Origin: Desulfobaccales bacterium
Lineage (GTDB): Bacteria; Desulfobacterota; Desulfobaccia; Desulfobaccales; 0-14-0-80-60-11
Direction: 5' to 3'
Assembly: GCA_041648175.1 (NCBI GenBank)
Contig: JBAZPO010000013.1
Span: 62,001 to 126,000, forward strand
Length of the DNA stretch: 64,000 bases
Numbering within the stretch: position 1 is the stretch's first letter; each line of letters opens with the position of its first letter. The translations under genes and the position numbers were made by a program. This document shows, in pieces, positions 27,510 to 37,254 of this stretch. The notes beneath the pieces are model-generated. The model saw only the letters and a program-made list of their open reading frames with translations, was not told the DNA's origin and ran no database searches.

Positions 27510-29315
27510 ATGTGCGGAATCGTTGGTGTCTTCGCCTATCATAGCTCTGTCGTCAGTGTGGACGAGGTCTTAAAAATGCGGGAAGCCATGCAATCCCGGG
27601 GCCCGGATGGGAGTGGCCTATGGATCTCTCAGGACCGGCGGGTAGCGTTGGCCCATCGCCGTTTGTCGATTATTGATTTGAGCGACGCCGGGGCTCAACC
27701 CATGGGGACTGCTGATCAGTCTGTCTGGGTGGTATTTAACGGTGAGATCTATAACTATCGGGAACTCCGCACTTTCTTAGAGGCCAAGGGCTATCGCTTC
27801 CAGTCCCACAGCGATACGGAGGTCTTGCTCCATCTCTACCAGGAATTTGGCGAGGCCATGACGGATCATTTGCGTGGCATGTATGCCTTTGCCGTCTGGG
27901 ACAACGTCAGGAAAAGCTTGCTCCTGGGCCGAGATCCCTTCGGGATAAAGCCTCTCTACTACGCGGATGATGGGAAGACCTTGAGGTTTGCCTCTCAGGT
28001 CAAGGCTTTGCTGGCAGGAGGTGCCGTAGAAACCGAGCCCCAACCCGCCGGGCACGTTGGTTTTTTTCTTTGGGGTTATGTGCCGGAACCATACACCTTG
28101 TTCCGGAGAATTCGGGCCCTCCCGGCGGGATCGACCATGGTCAAAGATCTCCTAGGGAACACTGAAATGAGAAGTTTTTGCAGCATTCCCGGAGAAATCG
28201 AAAAGGCTTATGCCCTCGGCAAGGACTCGGGCATAACTCGAGATGCGATGCACGATGAACTGAAACAGGCCCTGGATGACAGTATCACGCACCATTTGGT
28301 CTCGGATGTCCCGGTAGGCATATTTCTCTCCTCGGGGCTGGATTCAAGTACCATCACTGCGCTAGCCAGTCGGGGACAAGGGCAATTGCACTCCATTACC
28401 CTGGGGTTTCAGGAATTGCGGGGCACCTGCCAGGATGAAACCGCCTATGCGGCCAAGATTGCGGCGCGTTATGGCACCATTCACCAAACCCAATGGATAA
28501 CTGGGGAGGATTTTCAAGGCGATTACCAAAGGATTTTGGCAGTGATGGACCAGCCCGCGATCGATGGGATCAATATGTATTTTGTGGCCAAGGTAGCGGC
28601 GGCTGCAGGCATGAAAACGGCCCTTTCAGGCCTGGGGGGAGACGAACTTTTTGGCGGCTATCCCAGTTTTCACGATATACCCCGAATGGCCCGAATCCTT
28701 TCCCTCCCCAGCGTGGTTCCAGGGTTGGGCCGTATGTTTCGCACTGTCACCGCCCCCTGGCTGAAGCACTTCACTTCTCCCAAGTATGCCGGATTGTTGG
28801 AATATGGTGGCACCTACGCCGGCGCCTACCTCCTGCGGCGGGGGCTATTCATGCCTTGGGAACTGCCGGCATTAATGGACCCGGATATGGCTCGGGCCGG
28901 CTGGCAAGAGCTGCAACCTCTGGCCCGCCTGGAAGAGACCGTCCCCAACGTCCCGGCAGATTTTTTGAAAGTTTCGGCGCTGGAAATGGTATGGTATATG
29001 CGGAACCAGCTTTTGCGGGTGGCCGATTGGGCTGGCATGGCCCATTCTCTGGAAATCCGGGTGCCGTTGGTGGATATCACTCTGTTGAGAAAGATCGTAC
29101 CGCTGCTGGCGTCAGAGCATCGCCCCGGAAAACTGGATATGGCCGGAACGCTTGAGAACCCCTTGCCCGATGAAGTCCTAAAGCGGACCAAATCGGGGTT
29201 TTTTGTGCCGGTAAGACGCTGGCTGGGTTCCGCTTCTTCCCACAAAGGGTCCAATTGGGACCATGATTGGCGTTCCTGGGCCCAAACCCTCTATAAGCAC
29301 CATACCACTCTATGA
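27510..29315 (+). CDS. asnB: AsnB-like glutamine-hydrolysing amidotransferase
   Basis: 601 residues from ATG 27510. The start is fixed by MCGIVGVF, since Cys2 must become the N-terminal nucleophile of the class II glutaminase domain; AGGA lies just upstream. RGPDGSG, HRRLSIIDLS and NGEIYNY follow. SSGLDSS near residue 272 is the ATP-pyrophosphatase loop. In glycan loci such homologues (for example WbpS) amidate uronic acids, so it may convert a hexuronic acid to its amide here. A housekeeping asparagine synthetase is the alternative. It overlaps the next gene by four bases. Confidence 0.85.
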   Translation: MCGIVGVFAYHSSVVSVDEVLKMREAMQSRGPDGSGLWISQDRRVALAHRRLSIIDLSDAGAQPMGTADQSVWVVFNGEIYNYRELRTFLEAKGYRFQSHSDTEVLLHLYQEFGEAMTDHLRGMYAFAVWDNVRKSLLLGRDPFGIKPLYYADDGKTLRFASQVKALLAGGAVETEPQPAGHVGFFLWGYVPEPYTLFRRIRALPAGSTMVKDLLGNTEMRSFCSIPGEIEKAYALGKDSGITRDAMHDELKQALDDSITHHLVSDVPVGIFLSSGLDSSTITALASRGQGQLHSITLGFQELRGTCQDETAYAAKIAARYGTIHQTQWITGEDFQGDYQRILAVMDQPAIDGINMYFVAKVAAAAGMKTALSGLGGDELFGGYPSFHDIPRMARILSLPSVVPGLGRMFRTVTAPWLKHFTSPKYAGLLEYGGTYAGAYLLRRGLFMPWELPALMDPDMARAGWQELQPLARLEETVPNVPADFLKVSALEMVWYMRNQLLRVADWAGMAHSLEIRVPLVDITLLRKIVPLLASEHRPGKLDMAGTLENPLPDEVLKRTKSGFFVPVRRWLGSASSHKGSNWDHDWRSWAQTLYKHHTTL

Positions 29316-30415
29316 AAGTTTTATTCCTTACCATGGAAGCTTTTGGCGGTATTGGGGGTATCGCCAAATACAATAGAGATTTTTTGCGGGCTTTGTGTTC
29401 CACACCCAAGATCGAAGAAGTTGTGGCGGTACCGCGACTGATGCCCCTGGTCCCGGAGATCTTGCCACCAAAGCTCACCTATATCGTGGCAGCTTTACCT
29501 AGCCGGGTGTCATATATCAAAGCTGTTTTAAAGTTATTAATAAAAAGGTCGAAATTTGATTTAATCGGTTGTGGTCATATTAAGTTACTTCCAGTTGCAA
29601 TTTTGGCAAAATTAGTCACTAAGGCTCCATTACTATTAATTATCTATGGCGTAGACGCCTGGACTCCACTAAAGAATATTTTCTTAAAATATTTTCTCTC
29701 TAAAGTGGACAAGATAATTTCTATAAGTGAAATAACCAAGCAAAGATTTATGCGATGGTCTCAAGTAACTCAGGAGAAATTTTATATCCTTCCCAATGCT
29801 ATAATCCAAAAGAATTATGGTGTTGGTGCCAAGTCCATGGAATTGGTTGAACGTTACAATCTCAAAGACAAAACCGTCCTCATGACGTTGGGCAGACTGT
29901 CTGCAGAGGAAAAATACAAAGGTTTTGATGAGATCATGGAGTTACTCCCTGAATTGGCAAAACAAATCCCCAACATCGCCTATGTGATCGTTGGCGATGG
30001 TGACGATAGACCTCGGCTGGAAGCGAAAGCCAAATCGCTGGGAGTAGGAGAACGTATAGTGTTCACCGGATTCACCCCTGAGGCGGAAAAAGCCGACCAT
30101 TACCGTCTCGCCGACGCCTTTGTGATGCCTGGTCGGGGTGAGGGGTTTGGTTTCGTCTTTTTAGAGGCGCTGGCCTGCGGCATACCGGCAGTGGGCAGCA
30201 CCCTGGACGGCAGCCGGGAGGCCTTACGGGGCGGGGCCTTAGGGATCTTGGTGGACCCGCGGCATCCCGAGGACATTCAAGCCGGCATATTTGAGGCTTT
30301 GAGACGCCCCCGAGGGGTCATTCCCGGGGGGCTGGAGTATTTCTCCTTCGAGAACTTTGAGAAACGCTGCCATCAAATCCTGGCGCACGTGGTTAAATCC
30401 AGGGAAGTTAGTTAA
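29312..30415 (+). CDS. Glycosyltransferase family 4
   Basis: 367 residues with the GT-B fold. FLTMEAFGGIGGIAKYNRD is the N-terminal glycine-rich loop. LGRLSAEEKYKGFDEIMEL, VGDGDDRPRLEAKAK, FTGFTPE and GEGFGFVFLEALACGIPAV follow, the last being the E-x7-E donor site with both acids. Bases about 29520-29840 are clearly more AT-rich than either end, hinting at recombination inside the gene. Confidence 0.88.
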   Translation: MKVLFLTMEAFGGIGGIAKYNRDFLRALCSTPKIEEVVAVPRLMPLVPEILPPKLTYIVAALPSRVSYIKAVLKLLIKRSKFDLIGCGHIKLLPVAILAKLVTKAPLLLIIYGVDAWTPLKNIFLKYFLSKVDKIISISEITKQRFMRWSQVTQEKFYILPNAIIQKNYGVGAKSMELVERYNLKDKTVLMTLGRLSAEEKYKGFDEIMELLPELAKQIPNIAYVIVGDGDDRPRLEAKAKSLGVGERIVFTGFTPEAEKADHYRLADAFVMPGRGEGFGFVFLEALACGIPAVGSTLDGSREALRGGALGILVDPRHPEDIQAGIFEALRRPRGVIPGGLEYFSFENFEKRCHQILAHVVKSREVS

Positions 30416-30424
30416 GTAAAACTC

Positions 30425-31396
30425 ATGCAAAAGGCGCTTATTTGCGGGATTTCGGGACAAGATGGGGCTTATCTCGCTCAACTCCTGTTGACTAAAGGGT
30501 ATCAAGTCGTCGGGAGTTCGCGCGATGCCCAGATATCGTCCTTCGGAAATTTAGTTCGGCTCAAGATTCGTGACCAGATCGAAGTGGAATCCGTAGCTCT
30601 CAGTGATTTTCGCAGCGTCCTGCAAGCACTCATCAAAGTGGAGCCGGATGTGATTTACAATCTGGCCGGTCAGAGCTCTGTGGCCCTCTCTTTTCAGCAG
30701 CCGGTGGAAACCCTGGAGAGTATTAGCGTGGGCACCCTTAACCTCCTGGAAGCTATCCGGTTCACCGGGAAACCCATAAAATTATATAATGCCTGTTCCG
30801 GAGAATGTTTTGGAGATATTGCCGACGCGGCCGATGAACAGACGCCGTTTCGCCCCCGCAGCCCTTATGCCGTGGCCAAAGCCGCGGCTTTTTGGGAAGT
30901 GGCCAACTATCGGGAGGCCTATAATATTTTTGCGTGTTCCGGGATTTTGTTCAATCATGAATCGCCCTTAAGACCGGCTCGTTTCGTCACCAAAAAAATT
31001 GTGAGCGCAGCTTGTCGTATTGCGGCCGGAGGCCGGGAGAAACTCAAACTGGGGAATATCGCCATCCAGCGTGACTGGGGTTGGGCCCCGGAATATGTTA
31101 ACGCCATGTGGCTTATGATGCAGCAGGAACAACCGGATGATTTTGTGATCGCCACGGGTGAAAGCCATTCTTTAGAGGAATTTGTGACTGCGGCTTTTGC
31201 TCGGGTGGGACTGGATTGGCGTGAGCATGTCGTCTCGGATTCCGGTTTATTCCGGCCCACTGATATTGCCATCAGCCGGGGCAATCCCCGGAAATCCCGG
31301 GAAACTTTGCAATGGCAGGCCAAACATAAAATGAAAGAAGTCATCACCTTGATGGTGGAAGATGAACTTCGAACCCTGAAAGGGCATGAAGCCTAA
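30425..31396 (+). CDS. gmd: GDP-mannose 4,6-dehydratase family
   Basis: 323 residues. CGISGQDGAYLAQLLL is the family-specific dinucleotide loop. ACSGECFG holds the Ser/Thr and Glu catalytic residues, and SPYAVAK gives Tyr-x3-Lys. GILFNHESPLR, QRDWGWAPEYVNAMWLM and DDFVIATGE match GMD closely. It makes GDP-4-keto-6-deoxy-D-mannose, the precursor of L-fucose, D-rhamnose, perosamine and others. No partner reductase or aminotransferase is next to it. The product ends inside the next gene (11-bp overlap). Confidence 0.88.
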   Translation: MQKALICGISGQDGAYLAQLLLTKGYQVVGSSRDAQISSFGNLVRLKIRDQIEVESVALSDFRSVLQALIKVEPDVIYNLAGQSSVALSFQQPVETLESISVGTLNLLEAIRFTGKPIKLYNACSGECFGDIADAADEQTPFRPRSPYAVAKAAAFWEVANYREAYNIFACSGILFNHESPLRPARFVTKKIVSAACRIAAGGREKLKLGNIAIQRDWGWAPEYVNAMWLMMQQEQPDDFVIATGESHSLEEFVTAAFARVGLDWREHVVSDSGLFRPTDIAISRGNPRKSRETLQWQAKHKMKEVITLMVEDELRTLKGHEA

Positions 31397-32585
31397 AATC
31401 CGCTTGGCTTACCTGGTGACCCATCCGATCCAGTACCAGGCTCCCCTGCTGCGCCGGATTGCCGCGGAGCCCGGCATTGATCTGACGGTGTTCTTTTGCA
31501 GCGATTTTTCATTGAAAAGCTATTTCGACCCCTGTTTCAGAAAAATCATTGCGTGGGATGTCCCGCTGACCGAGGGCTACCGGTATGAAATCCTTCCGGC
31601 CGCAGGAAGGCGAGATCGGCTGTCGTTCTGGAGGCCTTTTAATTACGGATTAGCCAGGCGTCTGAACCCGGTCAATTTTGATATTCTCTGGGTCCATGGT
31701 TATAATCGCTGGTTCCATTGGCTCGCTATGGCCTGGGCCAAAATGCGAGGGCTCAAGGTGCTGGTGCGGGATGAGGCCACGCTGCTCAGCACTCCTCGCC
31801 GCGGACTTAAGCGTTTGGCAAAGAGATTATTCTTCCTGATGCTCAAGAACCTCGTGGATGGATTTTTGGCCATTGGCACACTCAATGCGGCGTATTATCG
31901 ATCTTTTGGCATTGCCCCGGAAAGGATTTTCCCAGTGCCGTATGCGGTGGATAATCGCTTTTTCCGCGATAAAGCCAAAGCGGCCTCCCCGGAGCGGGAG
32001 ATTCTGCGGTGGGAAATTGGGCTTGAGCCAGACCGGCCTATCATCCTTTATGCCAGCAAATTGTCGCAAGTGAAACACGGCGCCGACCTGCTGGAGGCCT
32101 ACCTGCAGATGTCGCCTGATCCGGCTCAAGAACCCCATCCTTACCTTTTGTTTATCGGTGACGGCGACCAGAGAGCAACTATGGAAGCCCGGGCCAGGAC
32201 CGTGAATTGGCGTTCCATTAAGTTCCTGGGGTTCAAGAATCAGACCGAGCTCCCCAGGTACTATGACCTGTGCGATGTTTTGGTGTTACCCTCCGTTTTC
32301 GAACCCTGGGGTCTGGTAATTAATGAGGTAATGAACGCGGGTCGGGCTGTGGTGGTGAGTGATCAGGTGGGCTGCGCCCCCGATCTGGTTCGGTCCGGGG
32401 AAAATGGGTATATCTTCAAAACTGGAGACATTGACGGGCTCCGGCAAGCGCTCTTGAACATTGTGAGCGATCCGCAAAAGTGTCGGGCCATGGGTCAAAA
32501 AAGCCTGGAAATCATTGAAACATGGGGCATAGAAGAGGATGTCGCCGGCCTTAAGCAAGCCTTGGCATTTGTAGTAGAGAAATAG
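31386..32585 (+). CDS. Glycosyltransferase family 4
   Basis: 399 residues. YLVTHPIQYQAPLLRRIA is a recognisable opening for a GT4 subgroup in exopolysaccharide loci. ASKLSQVKHGADLLEAYL, IGDGDQRATMEARA, LGFKNQTELPRYY and the donor site EPWGLVINEVMNAGRAVV (E-x7-E) follow. It overlaps gmd by 11 bases, so it is translated from the same message. Confidence 0.87.
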   Translation: MKPKIRLAYLVTHPIQYQAPLLRRIAAEPGIDLTVFFCSDFSLKSYFDPCFRKIIAWDVPLTEGYRYEILPAAGRRDRLSFWRPFNYGLARRLNPVNFDILWVHGYNRWFHWLAMAWAKMRGLKVLVRDEATLLSTPRRGLKRLAKRLFFLMLKNLVDGFLAIGTLNAAYYRSFGIAPERIFPVPYAVDNRFFRDKAKAASPEREILRWEIGLEPDRPIILYASKLSQVKHGADLLEAYLQMSPDPAQEPHPYLLFIGDGDQRATMEARARTVNWRSIKFLGFKNQTELPRYYDLCDVLVLPSVFEPWGLVINEVMNAGRAVVVSDQVGCAPDLVRSGENGYIFKTGDIDGLRQALLNIVSDPQKCRAMGQKSLEIIETWGIEEDVAGLKQALAFVVEK

Positions 32586-32600
32586 GTAAAATCGGCAATC

Positions 32601-33626
32601 ATGAAAGACAAATTGCACGTTCTGTTTCTCGGGGCCAATGGCGGCAACGCCTTAAAAAGAGCCCATGCCTTGAAACGCCTCGGCCATGAAGTTATGGCGA
32701 TTGATCCTTATAGCCTGTTCCCTTTTAAAAATTTTGTTGGAAGATTAATATATTACGCAGGGGCTCCCTTAATCGAAAGTTATCTCAAGAAAAGGCTTGC
32801 TCCGATTATTAAAAATCGCGGTTTCGACGTGACTTTCGTCGATAACGGAGAATTAATCGGACGTAATGTCCTAAGTGTATTAAGGAAGGTATCGCCCCTT
32901 ATTATTAATTATAATAATGATGATCCCTTTGGCACCCGGGATAAAAAAAAATGGCGGTTATATCTCGAAGCTGTGCCTTATTATGATCTGTTGGCCGTGG
33001 TGCGGCCGGTCAATGTGCCTGAAGCCTACAACCGGGGGGCCAAAAAGGTCTTGCAGGTATTCATGGCGGTGGATGAATTGGATGGTCCGCGAGAAATAAC
33101 CCCACAGGACCGGCTGCGCTTTCCCCATGAAATCCTGTTTATCGGCACTGGGATGCCCGAACGAGGCCCGTTTCTGGTTGCATTGGTGGAGGCAGGCCTG
33201 CCGCTGGCAATTTATGGTAATAGCTGGCAAAAAGCGCCGGAGTGGTCCATCCTGAAATCCGTCTGGCAAGGCCCTGCCATCTATGGTGATGACTATATCA
33301 AAGCCATCCAACTGGCCAAGATTTCCTTGGGGCTTCTGTCCAAAGGGAATCGGGATTTGCATACCACCAGAACTTTTGAAATTCCCTATTGCGGGGGTCT
33401 ATTCTGCGCCGAACGCACCTCTGAGCACCTGCAGTTATATCAGGAGGATGTTGAAGCGGTTTACTGGAGCAACGAAACCGAATGTATTGAAAAATGCCAT
33501 AAGCTTCTTGAGAATGAAGACATGCGCCGAGATATCGCCGAAAAGGGCAGGGCACGGTGTCTAAAGAACGGTATTTTCAACGAGAGTAACTTGCAGAAAA
33601 TGTTAAAAACAGCCTTTATGAATTAG
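32601..33626 (+). CDS. CgeB-like glycosyltransferase
   Basis: 341 residues. FLGANGGNALKRAHALKRLG opens the protein. NYNNDDPF is the counterpart of the family's DDP block, IYGNSW the middle glycine motif, and TTRTFEIPYCGGLFC the donor-binding block with Arg-Thr-Phe-Glu and the Gly pair. It has the same family architecture as the protein at 17.5 kb. The first third is AT-rich. The acceptor is unknown. Confidence 0.8.
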   Translation: MKDKLHVLFLGANGGNALKRAHALKRLGHEVMAIDPYSLFPFKNFVGRLIYYAGAPLIESYLKKRLAPIIKNRGFDVTFVDNGELIGRNVLSVLRKVSPLIINYNNDDPFGTRDKKKWRLYLEAVPYYDLLAVVRPVNVPEAYNRGAKKVLQVFMAVDELDGPREITPQDRLRFPHEILFIGTGMPERGPFLVALVEAGLPLAIYGNSWQKAPEWSILKSVWQGPAIYGDDYIKAIQLAKISLGLLSKGNRDLHTTRTFEIPYCGGLFCAERTSEHLQLYQEDVEAVYWSNETECIEKCHKLLENEDMRRDIAEKGRARCLKNGIFNESNLQKMLKTAFMN

Positions 33627-33671
33627 TTGAGTCCGAATAGTATAATATAACCATGATGGGGTTATGCGTTT

Positions 33672-34859
33672 GTGAGAGTTACTATAAGCGTTTTGGGGCG
33701 TTTTCATTTATTCCATCTTGCCAAACAACTGCAGGATCATAACTCTCTTACCCGGTTGATCACGAGCTATCCCAAATTTGAAGCTGCCAAATATGGGATC
33801 AATCCCCAAAATATCAAGTCGCTTCTGATTCATGAGATTCATAATCGATCCTGGCGGAAAATTAATAAATTTACTGAATCCATATTCAATCCGCAACATA
33901 TGATCTTTGAACTATTCGACCGTCATGCCTCGAGACATATCATGGACGGAAGCGATATCTTTGTGGGCTTAAGCGGTTGCTCCCTCTATTCTCTGCGGCG
34001 GGCCCGCTGGCTGGGGGCCAAAACAGTGCTGGAACGGGGTTCGAGCCACATGCTTTACCAGAGAAGGATATTGGAAGAAGAATATGACCGGGTCGGCCTC
34101 AGAAAGACGGTAGTGCATCCCAAAGTCGTCGAGCGGGAATTGCAGGAATACCAAGAGGCGGATGTTATTGCCGTACCTTCGCAATTTGTTAAAGAGACCT
34201 TTTTGCAGCAGGGGATATCTGAAGCCAGGCTCATCCATGTTCCCTATGGCGTTGATTTGACGAATTTCTATCCTGCCCCCAAAAACGATAAAGTATTCAG
34301 AATTATTTTCTGCGGCGCAATCAGCATCAGAAAAGGTGTTCATTATTTATTACAGGCGTTTGCTGAATTAAACCTGCCCCGGGCCGAATTGTGGTTGGTC
34401 GGCCCAATGACCGACGAGATCATGCCTTTTTGGCACAAATGGGCCTCGCCGTCCATCCGTCACCAAGGTCCCTTTCCGGAAAGAGAATTGTATAAATATT
34501 ACTCCCAAGGTACGATATTCTGTCTGGCATCCATCGAAGAAGGGTTGGCCATGGTACAGGCCCAAGCCATGGCTTGCGGTTTGCCGGTGATCTGTACCAA
34601 AAATACGGGCGGCGCTGATATCGTGAGGGAGGGGCAGGACGGGTTCATTTTGCCAATCCGGGACGTGGAAGCCCTCAAAGAGAAAATCCTTTATTGCTAT
34701 GAACATCCTGCTGCTTGCGCCGCGCTGGGGGAGTCAGCCCGCCAGAGGGTGCAAACCGGTTTTACTTGGTCAGATTATGGGGAGAAAATTTTCGCAGCAT
34801 ACCATAAACTATTGGGGGATAGGCCGGACTTGGCTAATTCAGGAAAAATGGTTTATTAG
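33672..34859 (+). CDS. Glycosyltransferase family 4
   Basis: 395 residues from GTG 33672. SVLGRFHLFHLAKQL is an unusual opening seen in a GT4 subgroup. VLERGSSHMLYQ, VPSQFVKETF, FCGAISIRKGVHYLLQAF and the donor site SIEEGLAMVQAQAMACGLPV follow; the second acid of the E-x7-E pair is replaced by Gln. The donor is unknown. It is part of the plus-strand operon. Confidence 0.85.
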   Translation: MRVTISVLGRFHLFHLAKQLQDHNSLTRLITSYPKFEAAKYGINPQNIKSLLIHEIHNRSWRKINKFTESIFNPQHMIFELFDRHASRHIMDGSDIFVGLSGCSLYSLRRARWLGAKTVLERGSSHMLYQRRILEEEYDRVGLRKTVVHPKVVERELQEYQEADVIAVPSQFVKETFLQQGISEARLIHVPYGVDLTNFYPAPKNDKVFRIIFCGAISIRKGVHYLLQAFAELNLPRAELWLVGPMTDEIMPFWHKWASPSIRHQGPFPERELYKYYSQGTIFCLASIEEGLAMVQAQAMACGLPVICTKNTGGADIVREGQDGFILPIRDVEALKEKILYCYEHPAACAALGESARQRVQTGFTWSDYGEKIFAAYHKLLGDRPDLANSGKMVY

Positions 34860-34919
34860 GTTGAATAGATCGATGCTGTCTGGGATTTTATTATTATCGA
34901 TCGAAAAATTGGAGGCCAA

Positions 34920-35720
34920 ATGATGGATAAATCTATTCTGGTTAGATTATTGGGTTTTCGTGCGAATTTTATTCATGGCGACACTCTGATTACAGATCGT
35001 TGGCTCTGGTTAAAAAAGAGATTACCTGAAACTAAGAACAGCGAGACACTTATTGATATTGGTTGCGGAACCGGTGCTTTTTCAATTGGAGCGGCGTTGA
35101 AAGGGTATGACGTATTGGGTTTAAGCTGGGATGAGCGTAATCAAGGCTTGGCGGGGGAAAGAGCTAAAATATGCAAAGCCGATAATGCCAAATTTGAGGT
35201 TCTTGATGTTCGCAAGTTAGCCAGCCGAGAAGACCTTTTAGGCCAATTTGATGTGGCTGTCTGTTTCGAAAATATTGAACATATTATAAATGATAAGAAA
35301 CTAATTATTGATATAGCTCTGTGTTTGAAGCCGGGTGGGCGTCTTTTACTGACGACTCCTAACTTTTTCTATCGTCCTATTACGTCTGGAGACAAAGGCC
35401 CATTTTCTAAAATTGAGGACGGAGGTCATGTAAGAAGAGGTTATACTAAGGCAATGATATATGAGCTTTGCGCTCAGACAAATCTATTAGTTGATGATAT
35501 ATCATACTGTAGCGGTTTTTTAAGTCAGAAAATAACTTTTATTCAGAGAGTAGTGTCCAAGTTGCATCCATTATTTGGTTGGGCCACAATTTTACCTTTA
35601 CGTTTTCTGCCGCCGCTCTTCGACCGGTTCGTGACCAGTCTGATGCGTTGGCCTTATTTTTCGATCTGTTTGGAAGCGTATAAACCAAGACATTCGAAAG
35701 AGGCATTACCGGGCCGTTGA
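34920..35720 (+). CDS. Class I SAM-dependent methyltransferase
   Basis: 266 residues. LIDIGCGTGAFSIGAALKG (about 43-61) is the SAM loop, LSWDERNQG holds the ribose-binding acidic residue, and CFENIEHIINDKKL and LKPGGRLLLTTPN are the later family motifs. ATG 34923 is an alternative start. It probably O-methylates a sugar of the polymer or a terminal cap. The flippase starts one base after its stop. Confidence 0.85.
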   Translation: MMDKSILVRLLGFRANFIHGDTLITDRWLWLKKRLPETKNSETLIDIGCGTGAFSIGAALKGYDVLGLSWDERNQGLAGERAKICKADNAKFEVLDVRKLASREDLLGQFDVAVCFENIEHIINDKKLIIDIALCLKPGGRLLLTTPNFFYRPITSGDKGPFSKIEDGGHVRRGYTKAMIYELCAQTNLLVDDISYCSGFLSQKITFIQRVVSKLHPLFGWATILPLRFLPPLFDRFVTSLMRWPYFSICLEAYKPRHSKEALPGR

Positions 35721-35721
35721 T

Positions 35722-37191
35722 ATGTTAAAAAGGCTATGCCAAGGCATCGGGGCCAATTTCTTGGGGCAGATGATTAATATCGCCTCGAGAATCGTGCTGG
35801 TGCCGTTGTTCCTGGTGGCCTGGGGCACGGATATCTATGGGGAGTGGCTCCTGCTTTCTTCCATGGTCGCATACCTGGCGATAACGGATATGGGGGGCGC
35901 GACATATATCGGCAATCGCCTGACCCAGGCCTACGCGCACCGGGATCAGGAACTCTTCCGTAAGATTTTACACACCGGCCTGGCCCTATTCCTGGCGATC
36001 CCCTTGCTGGTGCTCATTATCTTCCTCACGATGATTTTCTGCTTCAACCCCGCGGCCTTTCTCCACATCAGCCAGACCAGTCACCGCACGATCATACTGG
36101 TCCTGACCTTGTTGGCCTTTCAGTTCGTCGTCTCCTTGCCTCAGGGCATCTTATTAAGGGTTTATTTCGCCGTGGAAATGCTGCCCCGGGGGGTCATGCT
36201 CCTCAACTTCATGCAGTTTCTGAGTTTTGCGCTGGTGGCCGGGGGGTTGTGGCTGGGTTGGGGTATGGCCCCCATTGCCCTGCTGCAAATTATTCCTTAC
36301 GGAATCATCGCGGCCATGGCCCTCTATGATCTCAACCGGAAGTTCCCGCAATTTCATCTACTCTCTCTGAAGGGGGCCGATTTTTCCTTAGGCCTGAGTT
36401 TCCTTAAGCCCAGCCTCCATTTTTTCCTCATTCAGGTCAGCCAGGCTTTTTCTATTCAAGGGATCGTACTGGTGGTGGGGATGATCTTGGGGCCGGTCCA
36501 GGTCGTGCTTTTTTCTACCATGCGTACCATTGTCAACCTGATCCGCTCTTTTTTTGAGCAGGTCTCCCATGCTGCTTGGCCAGAGATGACCCGATTGGAC
36601 GCCCAGGAGGATACTGATAAATTTCTGCTGCTTTTTCGGCTGATCTTGCGATCGACCCTGATCTGCTCGATTTTCTTTATAACCATTTTGCATTTCTACG
36701 GGGGCTTCATTTATCATTTCTGGTTGAGAAAGACCGTGCCTTTCCAGCAGCCGCTGATGGATCTGTTCTTGATCTATATGGCGCAATTCATCTTCTGGTT
36801 GACCTGCAGCCATCCCTTGCAGGCCACCAACCGGCATCACACTTTTTCCAAGATGCTGGCCGTCTCCTCGCTTCTCACCGTTGCCCTGGCTTATTGGGGA
36901 GGACAACACTGGGGGCTGCCGGGGATCGTGTTAGCGATGATCATCGGGGACATGGCCCTGCCTTTCTGGTTTGTGCCTTATCTGCTGCGGGGTTATCAAG
37001 GTTGTTTTTCCTTCAAGTTTTTCGCCACCGAAATGGTACCCTATATTGGGAGTCTCCTTATCCTGATAGTTATTCCCTGGCTCGCCCCCCTGGTCTTTCT
37101 TGTGCTCCTGGTGTGGTGGCTGCGGGCGGTTCCTCGTCATATCCTGGGACTGGAGCAGTTGAAACAACTTAAAAAGTTGGTACATTTTTAA
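35722..37191 (+). CDS. wzx: Polysaccharide flippase, Wzx-like
   Basis: 489 residues with about 12-14 evenly spaced hydrophobic helices and charged loops, the MOP/MATE-superfamily layout of Wzx. The N-terminus, beginning ANFLGQMINIASRIVLVPLF and continuing WGTDIYGEWLLLSS, is typical of O-unit translocases. It would move lipid-linked repeat units across the inner membrane to the Wzy candidate. Its stop is followed by a 63-base gap before the next transferase. Confidence 0.85.
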   Translation: MLKRLCQGIGANFLGQMINIASRIVLVPLFLVAWGTDIYGEWLLLSSMVAYLAITDMGGATYIGNRLTQAYAHRDQELFRKILHTGLALFLAIPLLVLIIFLTMIFCFNPAAFLHISQTSHRTIILVLTLLAFQFVVSLPQGILLRVYFAVEMLPRGVMLLNFMQFLSFALVAGGLWLGWGMAPIALLQIIPYGIIAAMALYDLNRKFPQFHLLSLKGADFSLGLSFLKPSLHFFLIQVSQAFSIQGIVLVVGMILGPVQVVLFSTMRTIVNLIRSFFEQVSHAAWPEMTRLDAQEDTDKFLLLFRLILRSTLICSIFFITILHFYGGFIYHFWLRKTVPFQQPLMDLFLIYMAQFIFWLTCSHPLQATNRHHTFSKMLAVSSLLTVALAYWGGQHWGLPGIVLAMIIGDMALPFWFVPYLLRGYQGCFSFKFFATEMVPYIGSLLILIVIPWLAPLVFLVLLVWWLRAVPRHILGLEQLKQLKKLVHF

Positions 37192-37254
37192 AGGGGCACA
37201 GCGGCGAAGATTATGGTCACGGGTCCAATTTAGGATCGAGCCCCCAACAAAATT

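Noticed and set aside
28493..29155. 220-residue frame inside the AsnB-like gene
   Set aside because: Shadow of a GC-rich coding gene in another frame; composition rich in Gly, Arg and Pro with no motifs.
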